Part shown: positions 17,199 through 26,622 of the stretch, piece by piece | Layout of the letters: the number at the start of each line of letters is the position of its first letter | How positions within the stretch are numbered: position 1 is the stretch's first letter | Source of the DNA: Verrucosispora sp. WMMD573 | Lineage (GTDB): Bacteria > Actinomycetota > Actinomycetes > Mycobacteriales > Micromonosporaceae | Assembly: GCF_027497175.1 (NCBI RefSeq) | Contig: NZ_CP114901.1 | Coordinates: forward strand, 5,394,001-5,458,000 | DNA length: 64,000 bases | Direction of reading: 5' to 3' | Notes under the pieces: generated by a model | The model's input: the letters and a program-made list of their open reading frames with translations, nothing else | Databases searched by the model: none | Told to the model about the DNA's origin: nothing | Made by a program: the position numbers and the translations under genes

Positions 17199-18455
17199 TC
17201 AGGAACCGGCCTGGTAGTCGGCGTCCATCCTGTTCAGCACCTGCTGAGCGGTGGCCTGGTCACTGAAGATCTCCTGCAGGCCGGAGAGCATGGTCTGCTG
17301 CACCTTCGCGTTCGGCCACAGCTGGTCCATGAAGGGCACGGTCCGGTTGTCGTTGATGAAGGTGGTCAGGTCGGTGAAGGCCGGGTCGACCTCGGAGCCG
17401 CTGTTCGGCAGCGACGGCAGGCTGCCCTGCTTGGCATTGAAGACCCGCATGCCCTCGGGAGACATCACGAAGTTGACGAATTTGAGCGCCAGGTCGGTGT
17501 TCTTGGCCTTGGCGTTGACGCCGTAGCCGGCGCCTGCGGCGGCGGGCATCACGAAGGTGGCCGGGTCGTCGGTGGCCGGCAGCGGCTTGAGCACGAACGT
17601 GCCCGACGGGTTCTTGCCCTTGAGCAGCGCCACCACCCAGTTGCCCTGGATGATGCCGAGCGTCTTGCCGGTGGCGGCCAACTCCTGGCTGGCCTCGTAA
17701 CTGGTGCTGAGCGGACTGTCCTGGAAGCAGCCGGTCTCGTTCATCTCCTGGTACTTGGCCATGGCCGTGGTCCACTCCGAGTCCGCGAAGGTGGCCTGGC
17801 CGGCCTGCATTTTGGTGTCGAAGTCCCGGTCGTTGCCGTAGACGGTGGTGGCGACCAGCGCGAACAGCGCGATCTGGGTGACCCAGTTGTCCTGGATGCC
17901 GAGCGCGAAGGCCGGAGTTCCCTTGGCGGCGGCGTTGCGGCAGAACGTGAGCAGCTCGGTCCAGGTGCCCGGCGGGGTCAGCTGGGCCTTCTCCATGGCC
18001 TCCTGGTTGTAGATCGCGCCGATGCCGTTGAGCCCGAAAATGGCGTTGTAGGTCTTGCCGTCGTACTGGGCGACGCTCTTGACCGACTCGGGCAGTTGGG
18101 CTGCCCACGGCTGGTCGGACAGATCCATCAGATAGCCCGGCTCAGCCAGTACGAAGGTGGCGCCGGGATTGCCGTTACCCGGCCAGACCGTCATGACGTC
18201 CGGGGCCGTGCCGGAGGCCAGCTGGGTACGGATCTGCTGCTGGTACTGGTCGGCGCCGCTGGTGGTGAAGTTGACCTTCACCCCGGGGTTTGCGTCCTCG
18301 AAAGCCTTCACCACGTCCTCGACCGAGCCCTGGTCGACCGAGGCGAGGGTCAACGTGTCGGCGTCGGTGCTGGCGTTGGTGCCACCGCTGCACGCGGTGA
18401 AGGCGATCGTCATTGTCGTCGCGGCCACCACGGCTGCGAACCTCTGGATTCTCAC
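17199..18455 (-). CDS. CUT1-family ABC sugar-binding lipoprotein
   Basis: A 418-residue extracellular solute-binding protein family 1 member. The GTG start has GGGAG six bases upstream. The lipoprotein signal ends in FTACSGG around residue 22. The mature protein shows the family pattern: VKAFEDANPGVKVNF, SGTAPDVMTVWPGN, NAIFGLNGIGAIYNQEAMEKAQL and C-terminal AQQVLNRMDADYQ. It works with the two permeases encoded upstream; the ATPase is not in this operon, as is common for actinobacterial CUT1 systems that share an MsiK-type ATPase. Confidence 0.92.
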   Translation of the reverse strand: MRIQRFAAVVAATTMTIAFTACSGGTNASTDADTLTLASVDQGSVEDVVKAFEDANPGVKVNFTTSGADQYQQQIRTQLASGTAPDVMTVWPGNGNPGATFVLAEPGYLMDLSDQPWAAQLPESVKSVAQYDGKTYNAIFGLNGIGAIYNQEAMEKAQLTPPGTWTELLTFCRNAAAKGTPAFALGIQDNWVTQIALFALVATTVYGNDRDFDTKMQAGQATFADSEWTTAMAKYQEMNETGCFQDSPLSTSYEASQELAATGKTLGIIQGNWVVALLKGKNPSGTFVLKPLPATDDPATFVMPAAAGAGYGVNAKAKNTDLALKFVNFVMSPEGMRVFNAKQGSLPSLPNSGSEVDPAFTDLTTFINDNRTVPFMDQLWPNAKVQQTMLSGLQEIFSDQATAQQVLNRMDADYQAGS

Positions 18456-18480
18456 TGTGTCTCCCGGGCTGATCTGCCGG

Positions 18481-21174
18481 TCAGGAAACCGCGTCGGGTG
18501 CCGCGGCGGTGATGGTGTAGCGGCCGGACGCCAGCCGCAGGGTGGCCCCTGCGGCGGACGGCTCGACCCCGAGAACCCCGGGCTGACCGGCGACCGGCGC
18601 ATCGCCTTCGCGCACGCTGGCCGGGTCGGCCGTGGGGATCTGCAGTACGGCGGTGCTTCCGGGTGGCACCGTGACGGTCACGGTGATCCGGTTGTCGGCG
18701 ATCGACCAACCGCAGGCGACCGTCCCCCGCGCGGTCTCCTGCTCGGCGTGTGCCCAGGTGAGCCGACCGCCCGGCTGGGGGCGCAGCAGCAGTTCGCGGT
18801 ACGCCACCGAGGACGGTGTCTGGTCGATGCCGGCGACCCGGCCGTAGAGCCAGTCGCCGACGCTGCCGAGGCTGTAGTGGTTGAACGAGTTCATCGCCGG
18901 TGACTGGAACCCGGCATGGTCGGTCCACCCGTCCCAGCGCTCCCAGATGGTGGTCGCGCCGTGCCGGATCGAGTAACCCCAGGAGGGGTACTCCGTCTGG
19001 TGCAGCAGGGCGTAGGCCAGGTCGGTCCGACCATGCTCGGTCAGCACCGGGCAGAGCAGGGCCACCCCGACGAATCCGGTGGTGAGCCGGTGATCGCGTT
19101 TCTCGATGTCGGCGGCCAGGTGCCCCACGGCCGCCGCGACCAGCCGCTGCGGCAACAGCCCGAACGCGAGCGCCAGAAGGTACGCCGTCTGCGTGCCGCC
19201 CTCGACCGTGCCGTCGGGATGCACGTAGGAGTCGATGAAGGCGTCACGGATCCGTGCGTGCAGCTGCCGTAGCTCGGTGGCGTCGTCGGAGCGACCCAGC
19301 ACCTCGGCGGCCTGGGCGACAAGGTACGTGCTGTGGGCGAAGTAGGCGGTCGACAGCACCTCCCGCTCGGTGGTGACGTCGACCTGCAACCAGTCGCCGT
19401 ACGAGTTACCGGTGCGGTTACGCCAGCGCAGGTCGGGATTGTGCCGGTGGATGTGCCGAACCCAGGCGCGCATGGCGTCGAAGCTGTCGGCCAGCACCCG
19501 CCGGTCGCCGTACGTGCGCCACAGATACCAGGGGATGATGACGCCCGCGTCGCCCCAGGCGGGGGCGGCTTCCCGGTGCAGGGACACCACGGGCGCGACG
19601 TCCCGGAAGGCACCATCGGCGTCCTGCCCGTCCACCACGTCGCGCAGCCAACGGGCCAGGAACGCGGAGACGTCGGCGTTGCGTCCGGCGGTCGGCGCGA
19701 AGATCTGCGCGTCGGCGAGCCAGCCGAGCCGTTCGTCCCGTTGCGGGCAGTCGGTCGGCACCGCGACGAAGTTGCCGCGCTGACCCCAGGTGATGTTGGA
19801 CTGCAACTGGTTGACCATCGGGTCCGAGCACTGGAACCGGCCGGTCCAGGGCAGGTCGTTGTGCACCACCTGGGCGACGATGTCGTCGGTGACCAGCTCG
19901 CCGGGATGGTTGTCGATCTCGACGTAGCGGAAACCGTGGAAGGTGAAGCGCGGCTCGGACACCTCCACCTCATCACCGCCGCAGACATACACGTCGGTCG
20001 CCCTTGCGGTGCGCAGGTTCGCCACGTACAGCTCACCGTCGGCGAGCATCTCCGCGTGCCGCAGCACGATCCGCTGTCCCTCCGGGGCACCGCGCAGGGT
20101 CAGGCGAACGTGCCCCACGACGTTCTGTCCGAAGTCGACGACGTAGCGGCCGGACGCTCGTCGGGTCACCTCGATCGCCGGCATCTCGGTCACCACCCGG
20201 ACCGGGTGATCCGGCTCGGCCACCAGTGGCCCCGGGTCGGTGTCGAGCACGGCCACCGCGACGAACCGGGTGTCCGGGCACCCGGCTCGATCCCAGCCCG
20301 GCACGTGCCAACGCCGGTCGACGTATTCGCCCATCAGCAGGTCCGCGGCGCGGATCGCGCCGGGATGCTCGCTCCATCTCGCGTCGGTGGTCACCACCTG
20401 GCGGGAGCCGTCGGCGAAATCCATGACCAGTTGCGCCAGCAAGGCCGGCTGCTCACCATAGTGACGGGCGGGACGACGCCGGTCGAAGCCGACGTACCCG
20501 CACCACCAGCCGTCGGCGACGATCGCGGCGATCGCGTTCGCGCCGGGGCGCAGCATCGTCGTGACGTCGTAGGTCTGGTACTGCAGCCGGTGATGGTACT
20601 CGGTCCACCCCGGCGCCAACTCGACGTCGCCCACCCGTTCGCCGTTGAGCCGGGGCTCGTACACACCCCGCGCGGTCGCGTACAGCCGGGCACGCACCGG
20701 CGTGTGTTCCAGGTGGAACTCCCGGCGCAGGTACAGCGGTGGCGAGTCCATCGGGGGAAGGTCCTCCTCCCCCGGCGGGTCGACATGCGGCTGCACGGCG
20801 GGGTCCCGTCCGATCCAGGCCGCAGTCCAGTCCTCGCGGTGCAGCAGCCCGGTCTCGAACCAGCTCTGCGCCGACCCGGCGGGAGAGCCGGTCTCGTCCC
20901 ACACCTGCACCCGCCAGTGGTACCGGGTGGCCGACCGCAGGGTCGGGCCGTCCCAGGGCACCAGCAGACCGTCCGGGGACTGCCGCCGGCCGCTGTCCCA
21001 GATCAGCCGGTCGGGATCGTCGAGGTCCGTGGCCCGCTCGGCGGCGGTGACGCGGTACGCGCTCTGCGCCGCACCGCGCCGATCGGATTCCAGCTTCCAG
21101 GACAGTCGGGGTTGCCGCTCCCCCACGCCCAGCGGCTCGCACCGCTGTTCCGTCTGCAGTCCGTAGGGGGTCAT
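18481..21174 (-). CDS. Cytoplasmic GH78 alpha-L-rhamnosidase
   Basis: An 897-residue enzyme with the complete GH78 plan: N-terminal beta domains (PRLSWKLES, YHWRVQVWDETG, WIGRDP), the RARLYATARGVYEPRLNGERVGD domain, the (alpha/alpha)6 barrel with TDCPQRDERLGWLADAQIF (catalytic region), WGDAGVIIPW, and a C-terminal beta-sandwich. No signal peptide, so substrates must be imported. The ATG overlaps the permease stop (ATGA). It sits between the transporter permeases and the binding protein, so uptake and hydrolysis are co-expressed. Confidence 0.95.
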   Translation of the reverse strand: MTPYGLQTEQRCEPLGVGERQPRLSWKLESDRRGAAQSAYRVTAAERATDLDDPDRLIWDSGRRQSPDGLLVPWDGPTLRSATRYHWRVQVWDETGSPAGSAQSWFETGLLHREDWTAAWIGRDPAVQPHVDPPGEEDLPPMDSPPLYLRREFHLEHTPVRARLYATARGVYEPRLNGERVGDVELAPGWTEYHHRLQYQTYDVTTMLRPGANAIAAIVADGWWCGYVGFDRRRPARHYGEQPALLAQLVMDFADGSRQVVTTDARWSEHPGAIRAADLLMGEYVDRRWHVPGWDRAGCPDTRFVAVAVLDTDPGPLVAEPDHPVRVVTEMPAIEVTRRASGRYVVDFGQNVVGHVRLTLRGAPEGQRIVLRHAEMLADGELYVANLRTARATDVYVCGGDEVEVSEPRFTFHGFRYVEIDNHPGELVTDDIVAQVVHNDLPWTGRFQCSDPMVNQLQSNITWGQRGNFVAVPTDCPQRDERLGWLADAQIFAPTAGRNADVSAFLARWLRDVVDGQDADGAFRDVAPVVSLHREAAPAWGDAGVIIPWYLWRTYGDRRVLADSFDAMRAWVRHIHRHNPDLRWRNRTGNSYGDWLQVDVTTEREVLSTAYFAHSTYLVAQAAEVLGRSDDATELRQLHARIRDAFIDSYVHPDGTVEGGTQTAYLLALAFGLLPQRLVAAAVGHLAADIEKRDHRLTTGFVGVALLCPVLTEHGRTDLAYALLHQTEYPSWGYSIRHGATTIWERWDGWTDHAGFQSPAMNSFNHYSLGSVGDWLYGRVAGIDQTPSSVAYRELLLRPQPGGRLTWAHAEQETARGTVACGWSIADNRITVTVTVPPGSTAVLQIPTADPASVREGDAPVAGQPGVLGVEPSAAGATLRLASGRYTITAAAPDAVS

Positions 21175-21992
21175 CCCTTCAGCCCTCCGGCAAATCCGTT
21201 GATGATGCTGCGCTGCAACGCGAAGTACAGGAGCAGGACCGGCACGATGCTGATCACCAGCGCGGCGAAGATGAGGTTCCAGTCGGCGACGTACTGACCG
21301 ACGAACCCGGCCAGTGCGACGGGCACGGTCTGCTGGGTGCTTCCGCTCAGGTACAGCAGTGGGGTGAAGAAGTCGTTCCACACGGTGATCGCGTTGAGCA
21401 CGAGGGCGGTAAACGTGATGGGCTTCAGCATCGGGAAGACGACGTACCGGAACGCCTCCCAGGGACGGCAGCCGTCGATGAGCGCGGCGTCCTCGAAGTC
21501 ATGGGGCAGTGCCCGGATGAAGCCGGTGTAGAGAAATGTCGTGAAGGGCACCTGGAGTCCGGAGTAGAACAGGACCAGGGACCAGACCGTGCCGAGCAGT
21601 CCGAGGTCCCGCATGGTCTGGTAGAGCGGCAGTGCGGCCAGTTGGAACGGCAACACCAGCCCGAGCATGATCAGCAGGAACATGCCGCGCGACCAGTGGG
21701 CGGTGGCCCGAGCCAGCGGATAGGCCGCCAGCGCGGAGACCGCCAGCACGATCAGCACACTGATGGTGGTCACCAGGACGCTGTTCATCAGCGCACCGCC
21801 GAGCCCGCCCTCGCGCCACGCCTCGGTGAAGTTGGACAAGGTGGGCGAGGTCGTCGGACGCAGCGGCGACGAGGTGTCAGACGGGGCCCGCACGGCGAGG
21901 TTCACCAGGATGTACACCGGAAAGGCGATCACCATAGCGGCGGCGATCATGACCAATTCCAGGCCGAAGGTTCGCCAACGGTAACGGTTCAC
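21171..21992 (-). CDS. CUT1 ABC sugar permease (MalG type)
   Basis: A 273-residue permease with six predicted membrane helices and the EAA loop EDAALIDGCRPWEAFRYVVFPML that docks to the ATPase. It starts at a GTG overlapping the partner permease stop as GTGA. The C-terminal sequence QRSIINGFAGGLKG is typical of MalG-type subunits. Confidence 0.93.
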   Translation of the reverse strand: MNRYRWRTFGLELVMIAAAMVIAFPVYILVNLAVRAPSDTSSPLRPTTSPTLSNFTEAWREGGLGGALMNSVLVTTISVLIVLAVSALAAYPLARATAHWSRGMFLLIMLGLVLPFQLAALPLYQTMRDLGLLGTVWSLVLFYSGLQVPFTTFLYTGFIRALPHDFEDAALIDGCRPWEAFRYVVFPMLKPITFTALVLNAITVWNDFFTPLLYLSGSTQQTVPVALAGFVGQYVADWNLIFAALVISIVPVLLLYFALQRSIINGFAGGLKG

Positions 21993-22906
21993 GACGCCGC
22001 CCTCTCGTTGCGTGCCAACATCAGGTACTGCCCGGTCGACACGACCGCCACGATGATCGTCAGGACCACCGCGAGGGCGATGCTGTAGCCGAACTCGCCG
22101 AGCGTGAAGGCCTCCTTGTAGATCAGCGTCGAGATGGTGTCCGTGGCGTGTCCGGGGCCGCCTCCGGTGAGGGCGTACACCTGGTCGAACAGCTTGATGC
22201 CGCCGATGATCGACAACATCAGGTTGATCGTGATCGCGGGGGCCAGTTGCGGCCGGACCACCGACCAGAACCGCCGTACCGGCCCGGTGCCGTCGATGGC
22301 GGCGGCCTCGTACAGTTCCTTCGGCACGGACTGCAGTCCGGCCAGAAAGATGACCATCGAGTAGCCGGCGAACTGCCACACGATCACGGCCACGACCGAC
22401 CAGAGGGCCATCTCGGGATCGCCCAGCCAGTCCTGCTGCCACGACCCGAGTCCGACCGCCGCGAGCAGACTGTTGATCGCGCCGTCCGGGCCCAACAGGT
22501 TGCGCCACAGGTAGGCCGTCACGATCGGGGTGACCACGGCTGGCGCGAACAGGAACACCCGCAGCACGTTGCGCGACTTGATCACGGTGTTCACGCCGAG
22601 TGCGAGCAGCAGTCCGATGCCGTTCTGGATGATCGTGATCGACACCGCGATGACCAGCGTGTGCCAGATCGCCTGTCGGGCGGTGGGGTCGCGGGTGATG
22701 TCAACGAAGTTGCCGAGGCCGACGAAGGCGAGGTCGGGGCTCAATCCGTCCCAGTCGGTGAAGGCGTAGTAGACACCACGCGCGCTGGGCACCAGCACCA
22801 CGAAGGCGAAAAGCACCAGCGCCGGTGCCGCGAACCACCACGGCGGCGCTGCCGCTCGTCGACCATCGACAGCGACCCTTTTGTCACTGTCCGGGGTAGT
22901 AGTCAT
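21989..22906 (-). CDS. CUT1 ABC sugar permease (MalF type)
   Basis: A 305-residue permease with six helices and the EAA loop ELYEAAAIDGTGPVRRFWSVVRPQL. The ATG at 22906 is preferred over an in-frame TTG two codons upstream. It is the first gene of the unit permease-permease-GH78-binding protein-GH1 and lies 15 bp from a perfect TGAAACGTTTCA operator. Confidence 0.92.
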   Translation of the reverse strand: MTTTPDSDKRVAVDGRRAAAPPWWFAAPALVLFAFVVLVPSARGVYYAFTDWDGLSPDLAFVGLGNFVDITRDPTARQAIWHTLVIAVSITIIQNGIGLLLALGVNTVIKSRNVLRVFLFAPAVVTPIVTAYLWRNLLGPDGAINSLLAAVGLGSWQQDWLGDPEMALWSVVAVIVWQFAGYSMVIFLAGLQSVPKELYEAAAIDGTGPVRRFWSVVRPQLAPAITINLMLSIIGGIKLFDQVYALTGGGPGHATDTISTLIYKEAFTLGEFGYSIALAVVLTIIVAVVSTGQYLMLARNERAAS

Positions 22907-22921
22907 CCGCAATCCACTCTT

Positions 22922-22940
22922 TGAAACGTTTCATACAATA
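22922..22940 (-). promoter_or_regulatory. Operator TGAAACGTTTCA and -10 of the CUT1 operon
   Basis: The perfect 12-bp palindrome at 22922-22933 directly follows a minus-strand TATTGT (22935-22940) that could be the -10. No good -35 is visible 16-19 bp upstream, so an activator or a weak promoter is possible. Confidence 0.6.
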
Positions 22941-22997
22941 GGTCCAATGAGGGCCCAGCAGCGACGCGATCCCTCGGCCGTGAACGGTGTGGCGTGG

Positions 22998-23019
22998 GCA
23001 ACGTTTTCCAAAATGTTGC
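22998..23019. promoter_or_regulatory. Second-type LacI operator, 22-bp imperfect inverted repeat
   Basis: Arms GCAACGTTTTC and CAAAATGTTGC form an inverted repeat with two mismatches. It differs from the TGAAACGTTTCA sites and shares GCAACGTTTT with a site at 23098-23107 next to the second lacI gene. It is placed between the divergent CUT1 operon and that gene, so it is the likely target of the second LacI protein. Confidence 0.55.
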
Positions 23020-23064
23020 GGCTGACCATAGGAGTTCATCCAGCGGACGTCAAGAGGTTGGCTG

Positions 23065-23107
23065 CTGACATCGGCGGCGCGGCGGTCTAGTCTCTGCGCA
23101 ACGTTTT
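23065..23107 (+). promoter_or_regulatory. Promoter of the second lacI gene with an operator half-site
   Basis: CTGACA (23065-23070), 17 bp, then TAGTCT (23088-23093). GCAACGTTTT (23098-23107) covers the expected transcription start, which suggests negative autoregulation. The gene starts 22 bp further with a GGAGG site. Confidence 0.6.
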
Positions 23108-23128
23108 ACACGGCTCGGAGGACGTCAG

Positions 23129-24169
23129 GTGGAGAAGCTGTCAGCACCGGCCCGCCGGATCACCATCGTCGACGTCGCGCGACACGCCCAGGTCTCCACC
23201 ACCGCGGTGTCGAAGGTGCTCCGCAACGCCTACGGCGTCAGCCCTCAGATGCAGGCGAAGGTACGCCAGGCGATCGCCGAACTCGGCTACCGACCGAACG
23301 CCGCGGCCCGAGGCATGCGGGGCCGGACGTACACCATCGGCGTACTGCTGCCCGACATCCGTAACCCCTTCTTCGCCGAGATCCTCGACGGCCTCGACTC
23401 CCACATCGCCGGCAGCGAGTACCAGGTCCTACTCGGCCCGGGTTGCAACGGCCAGGAGGCTGAGGCGCGGGTCGTCAACGCGATGATCGATCGCGGCATG
23501 GACGGCATGGTGTTGATCGCGCCCATTTCGAACTGCTCCGACCTCGACAAGATCGCTAGCCTGGTGCCCACCGTCGTGGTCGGCCGCCACGGACACTCCC
23601 GCAGTTACGACACGGTTGTCGACGACGACCGCACCGGCGCCGCGCTGATCGTCAACCACCTCGTCGACCTGGGACATCGCCACATCGGCCATATCGAGCA
23701 CCGTGAGACCACCGCCGACTGCCTCGCCGAGATGCCCAACGCCATCCGGGCCGAGGGTTACCGACAGGCCATGCGCGCCCACGGCATCGCCGACAAGATC
23801 GACATCGCGTCGACCCGATACAACCAGGAAGGCGGTTACCTTGGCACGCAACAACTGCTGGGTCGCCCCGTCCGCCCCACCGCGATCTTCGCCGGAGCCG
23901 ACATCGTCGCCATGGGCGCGCTCGACGCCATCGCCGAGGCCGGGCTCCGTGTCCCGGAGGACATCTCCGTCGCCGGCTACGACAACACCACCTTCGCCGC
24001 GTTCCGGCCCATCTCACTGACCAGCGTGGACCAGGCCGGCCGCGAGATCGGCGTCAACGCTGCCCGGCTCCTGCTGGACCGCATCGCCGAACGCAGCCGA
24101 CCCACCACCCAGATCAAGCTCTCTCCCACCCTCGTCGTCCGCCGGACGACCGCGCCACCACCGGCGTAG
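23129..24169 (+). CDS. LacI-family transcriptional repressor (second LacI)
   Basis: A 346-residue regulator with HTH TIVDVARHAQVSTTAVSKVL; the recognition helix differs from the first LacI (TTAVSKVL against LGTVSNVL), fitting a different operator. The effector domain contains YTIGVLLPDIRNPFFAEIL and IFAGADIVAMGALDAI. GTG start with GGAGG seven bases upstream. It is divergent from the CUT1/rhamnosidase operon and followed by the GH3 gene, so it probably senses a rhamnoside or glucoside carried by that importer. Confidence 0.9.
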   Translation: MEKLSAPARRITIVDVARHAQVSTTAVSKVLRNAYGVSPQMQAKVRQAIAELGYRPNAAARGMRGRTYTIGVLLPDIRNPFFAEILDGLDSHIAGSEYQVLLGPGCNGQEAEARVVNAMIDRGMDGMVLIAPISNCSDLDKIASLVPTVVVGRHGHSRSYDTVVDDDRTGAALIVNHLVDLGHRHIGHIEHRETTADCLAEMPNAIRAEGYRQAMRAHGIADKIDIASTRYNQEGGYLGTQQLLGRPVRPTAIFAGADIVAMGALDAIAEAGLRVPEDISVAGYDNTTFAAFRPISLTSVDQAGREIGVNAARLLLDRIAERSRPTTQIKLSPTLVVRRTTAPPPA

Positions 24170-24244
24170 CACCGTACGCCCCAACTCGGCGACCCGACAC
24201 TGCCGACGCCGGCCAGACCAGTCCCAGGAACGGAGAACACGTCG

Positions 24245-26530
24245 ATGACGATGGCCGATCTGCTATCCGAGCTGACGCTTGCGGAGAAGGCGGCGCTCTG
24301 CCTGGGCTCGACCTTCTGGCACACCGCGCCGGTACCTCGGCTGGGCATCCCGGCGGTCATGCTCTCCGACGGGCCGCACGGGTTGCGTCGCCAGCCGGAC
24401 GGCAACCAGGCCGGCATCTCCGGCAGCCTGCCGGCCACCTGTTTCCCGACCGCGTCCGCGCTCGGTTCGTCCTGGGATCCAGAGCTCGTCCGCCGGATCG
24501 GCGCGGCGATCGGCGTGGAGGCCCGGGCACAGGGAGTGGGAGTGGTCCTCGGCCCGGGTGTCAACATCAAGCGGTCACCGTTGTGCGGGCGCAACTTCGA
24601 GTACTTCTCCGAAGATCCCCTTCTGACCGGAACGCTCGGCGAGGCACACGTCACCGGGGTGCAGAGCCAGGGCGTCGGCGCCTGCGTCAAGCATTTCGCC
24701 GCCAACAACCAGGAGACCGACCGGCTGCGGGTCAGCGCCGACGTCGATGAACGCACCCTGCGGGAGATCTACCTGCCGCACTTCGAACGCGTCGTCACCC
24801 GGGCCCGGCCGTGGCTGGTGATGTGCGCCTACAACCGGATCAACGGCACCCACGCCTCCGAGCACGGCTGGCTGCTCACCGACGTCCTGCGTACCGAATG
24901 GGGTTTCGACGGCGTCGTGGTCTCCGACTGGGGCGCCGTACACGACCGGGTGGCCGCGCTGGCCGCCGGTCTCGATCTGGAGATGCCACCGAATCTCGGG
25001 GTGAGCGACGCGGCGCTCGTCGCGGCGGTGCGCGACGGCACCCTCGACGAGAACCTCCTCGACCGGGCGGTGCTACGCATCCTGCGGCTGGTCGACCGGG
25101 TACCGGCCGCCGACCCGCCACCCGCGCCCGACGACCCGACCTCCGGCTTCGACGTCGACGTCCACCACGCGCTTGCCCGCACCGCCGCCGCCGACTGCGC
25201 AGTGCTGCTCAAGAACGAGGCAGAACTGCTACCCCTACATCCGTCGGCTGGCGACGTGATCGCGGTGATCGGTGAGTTCGCCCGTACGCCTCGCTACCAG
25301 GGCGCCGGCAGTTCCCAGGTCAACCCCACCCGCCTCGACGTGGCGCTGGAGGAACTGCGTGCCGCGGTGCCGGCCGGCGTCCACGTGCCCTTCGCCGCCG
25401 GATTCGGCGTCCAGACCACAGACCAGGACCACCAGTTGGCAGCCGAGGCCGTCGCGCTTGCGGCCCGCGCCGACACGGTGGTCGTCTTCCTCGGTCTGCC
25501 CGGTGCTGCCGAGTCCGAAGGTGCAGACCGACCCCACATCGCGCTGCCGGACAATCAGACCGCACTGTTGCCCCGGCTCGCCGCCGTCAACCCCAACCTC
25601 GTGGTCGTCCTGGCCAACGGCTCCGCCGTGCGGCTGTCCGACTGGGACGCCCACGCCCGGGCGATCCTGGAGACCTGGCTGTCCGGCCAGGCGGCCGGGG
25701 GCGCGACCGCAGACCTGCTCCTCGGCACCGTCGAGCCCGCCGGCCGCCTCGCGGAGACTCTGCCGTTGCGGCTGGAGGACACCCCCGCATACCTCAACTT
25801 CCCCGGCGAGGACGGGCACGTCCGGTACGGCGAAGGCATCTTCGTCGGCTACCGGGGATACGACGCCACCGGCCGCGACGTCTCCTACCCCTTCGGCCAC
25901 GGCCTGTCCTACACCACCTTCGACTACCGGGACCTGACCGCGACGGTCACCGGACGCGTCGAGGACGGCGACCTGGCCGTCGTGGTGTCCTGCACCGTCG
26001 TCAACACCGGACGAAGGCCGGGCAAAGAGGTCATCCAGCTCTACGTCGGCGCTCCGCAGTCGCAGGTGGCTCGCCCGATCCGCGAGCTGAAGGGCTTCGT
26101 CAAGGTCGATCTGGCTCCCGGCACCGCCGAACCAGTCACTCTCACACTCAGCGCCCGCGACCTGTCCTACTGGTCGACCGGGCAGCGTCGCTGGGTCCTC
26201 CAGGCGGGTCCGTTCGACATCTGGGTCGGACGTTCCTCCCGCGATCTACGCCTGAGCGCCACCATCGAGATCGACGCCCCACCGGTCACCGTACGCCTCG
26301 ACGCCGAGGCGACACTGCGGGAGTGGCTGGCGGATCCGGCCGGTGCCGATGTGCTGCGACGGGTTGTCGGCGTCGACGCCTCGGGCCGGCCGCGCGGCGT
26401 CCTCGGCGACCAAGAGGCGATGACCGTCCTGGGTGACTTCCCGCTGCGTACCCTCACCGCGTTCCCCGGCCTCGGCATCGACCGCACGGTGCTGGCCGCT
26501 CTGCTCGACCGGGTCGAAACGAGGGGTTGA
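24245..26530 (+). CDS. GH3 beta-glucosidase
   Basis: A 761-residue family 3 glycosidase. The N-terminal barrel holds the nucleophile Asp in GVVVSDWGAVHD near residue 235, the KHFAANNQETDR substrate loop, and RNFEYFSEDP. The C-terminal sandwich and a fibronectin-III-like domain follow (YPFGHGLSYTTFDY, PGKEVIQLYVG). No signal peptide, so it is cytoplasmic like the GH1 and GH78 partners. It is co-oriented 75 bp after the second lacI gene and probably co-transcribed. A second ATG two codons downstream is possible. The gene ends in a strong terminator. Confidence 0.95.
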   Translation: MTMADLLSELTLAEKAALCLGSTFWHTAPVPRLGIPAVMLSDGPHGLRRQPDGNQAGISGSLPATCFPTASALGSSWDPELVRRIGAAIGVEARAQGVGVVLGPGVNIKRSPLCGRNFEYFSEDPLLTGTLGEAHVTGVQSQGVGACVKHFAANNQETDRLRVSADVDERTLREIYLPHFERVVTRARPWLVMCAYNRINGTHASEHGWLLTDVLRTEWGFDGVVVSDWGAVHDRVAALAAGLDLEMPPNLGVSDAALVAAVRDGTLDENLLDRAVLRILRLVDRVPAADPPPAPDDPTSGFDVDVHHALARTAAADCAVLLKNEAELLPLHPSAGDVIAVIGEFARTPRYQGAGSSQVNPTRLDVALEELRAAVPAGVHVPFAAGFGVQTTDQDHQLAAEAVALAARADTVVVFLGLPGAAESEGADRPHIALPDNQTALLPRLAAVNPNLVVVLANGSAVRLSDWDAHARAILETWLSGQAAGGATADLLLGTVEPAGRLAETLPLRLEDTPAYLNFPGEDGHVRYGEGIFVGYRGYDATGRDVSYPFGHGLSYTTFDYRDLTATVTGRVEDGDLAVVVSCTVVNTGRRPGKEVIQLYVGAPQSQVARPIRELKGFVKVDLAPGTAEPVTLTLSARDLSYWSTGQRRWVLQAGPFDIWVGRSSRDLRLSATIEIDAPPVTVRLDAEATLREWLADPAGADVLRRVVGVDASGRPRGVLGDQEAMTVLGDFPLRTLTAFPGLGIDRTVLAALLDRVETRG

Positions 26531-26531
26531 A

Positions 26532-26569
26532 AGATCGGTCCGAACACCACCCGGTGTTCGGACCGATCT
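26532..26569. terminator. Bidirectional terminator, 17-bp perfect stem
   Basis: AGATCGGTCCGAACACC (26532-26548), a 4-base loop, and its exact reverse complement (26553-26569). It starts two bases after the GH3 stop and lies between that gene and the convergent polyester hydrolase gene, serving both. Confidence 0.9.
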
Positions 26570-26622
26570 CCGGTGGTCAGCACCTGCTGCCATCCGACCG
26601 GACGTGCACGTGGATTCGGGCG

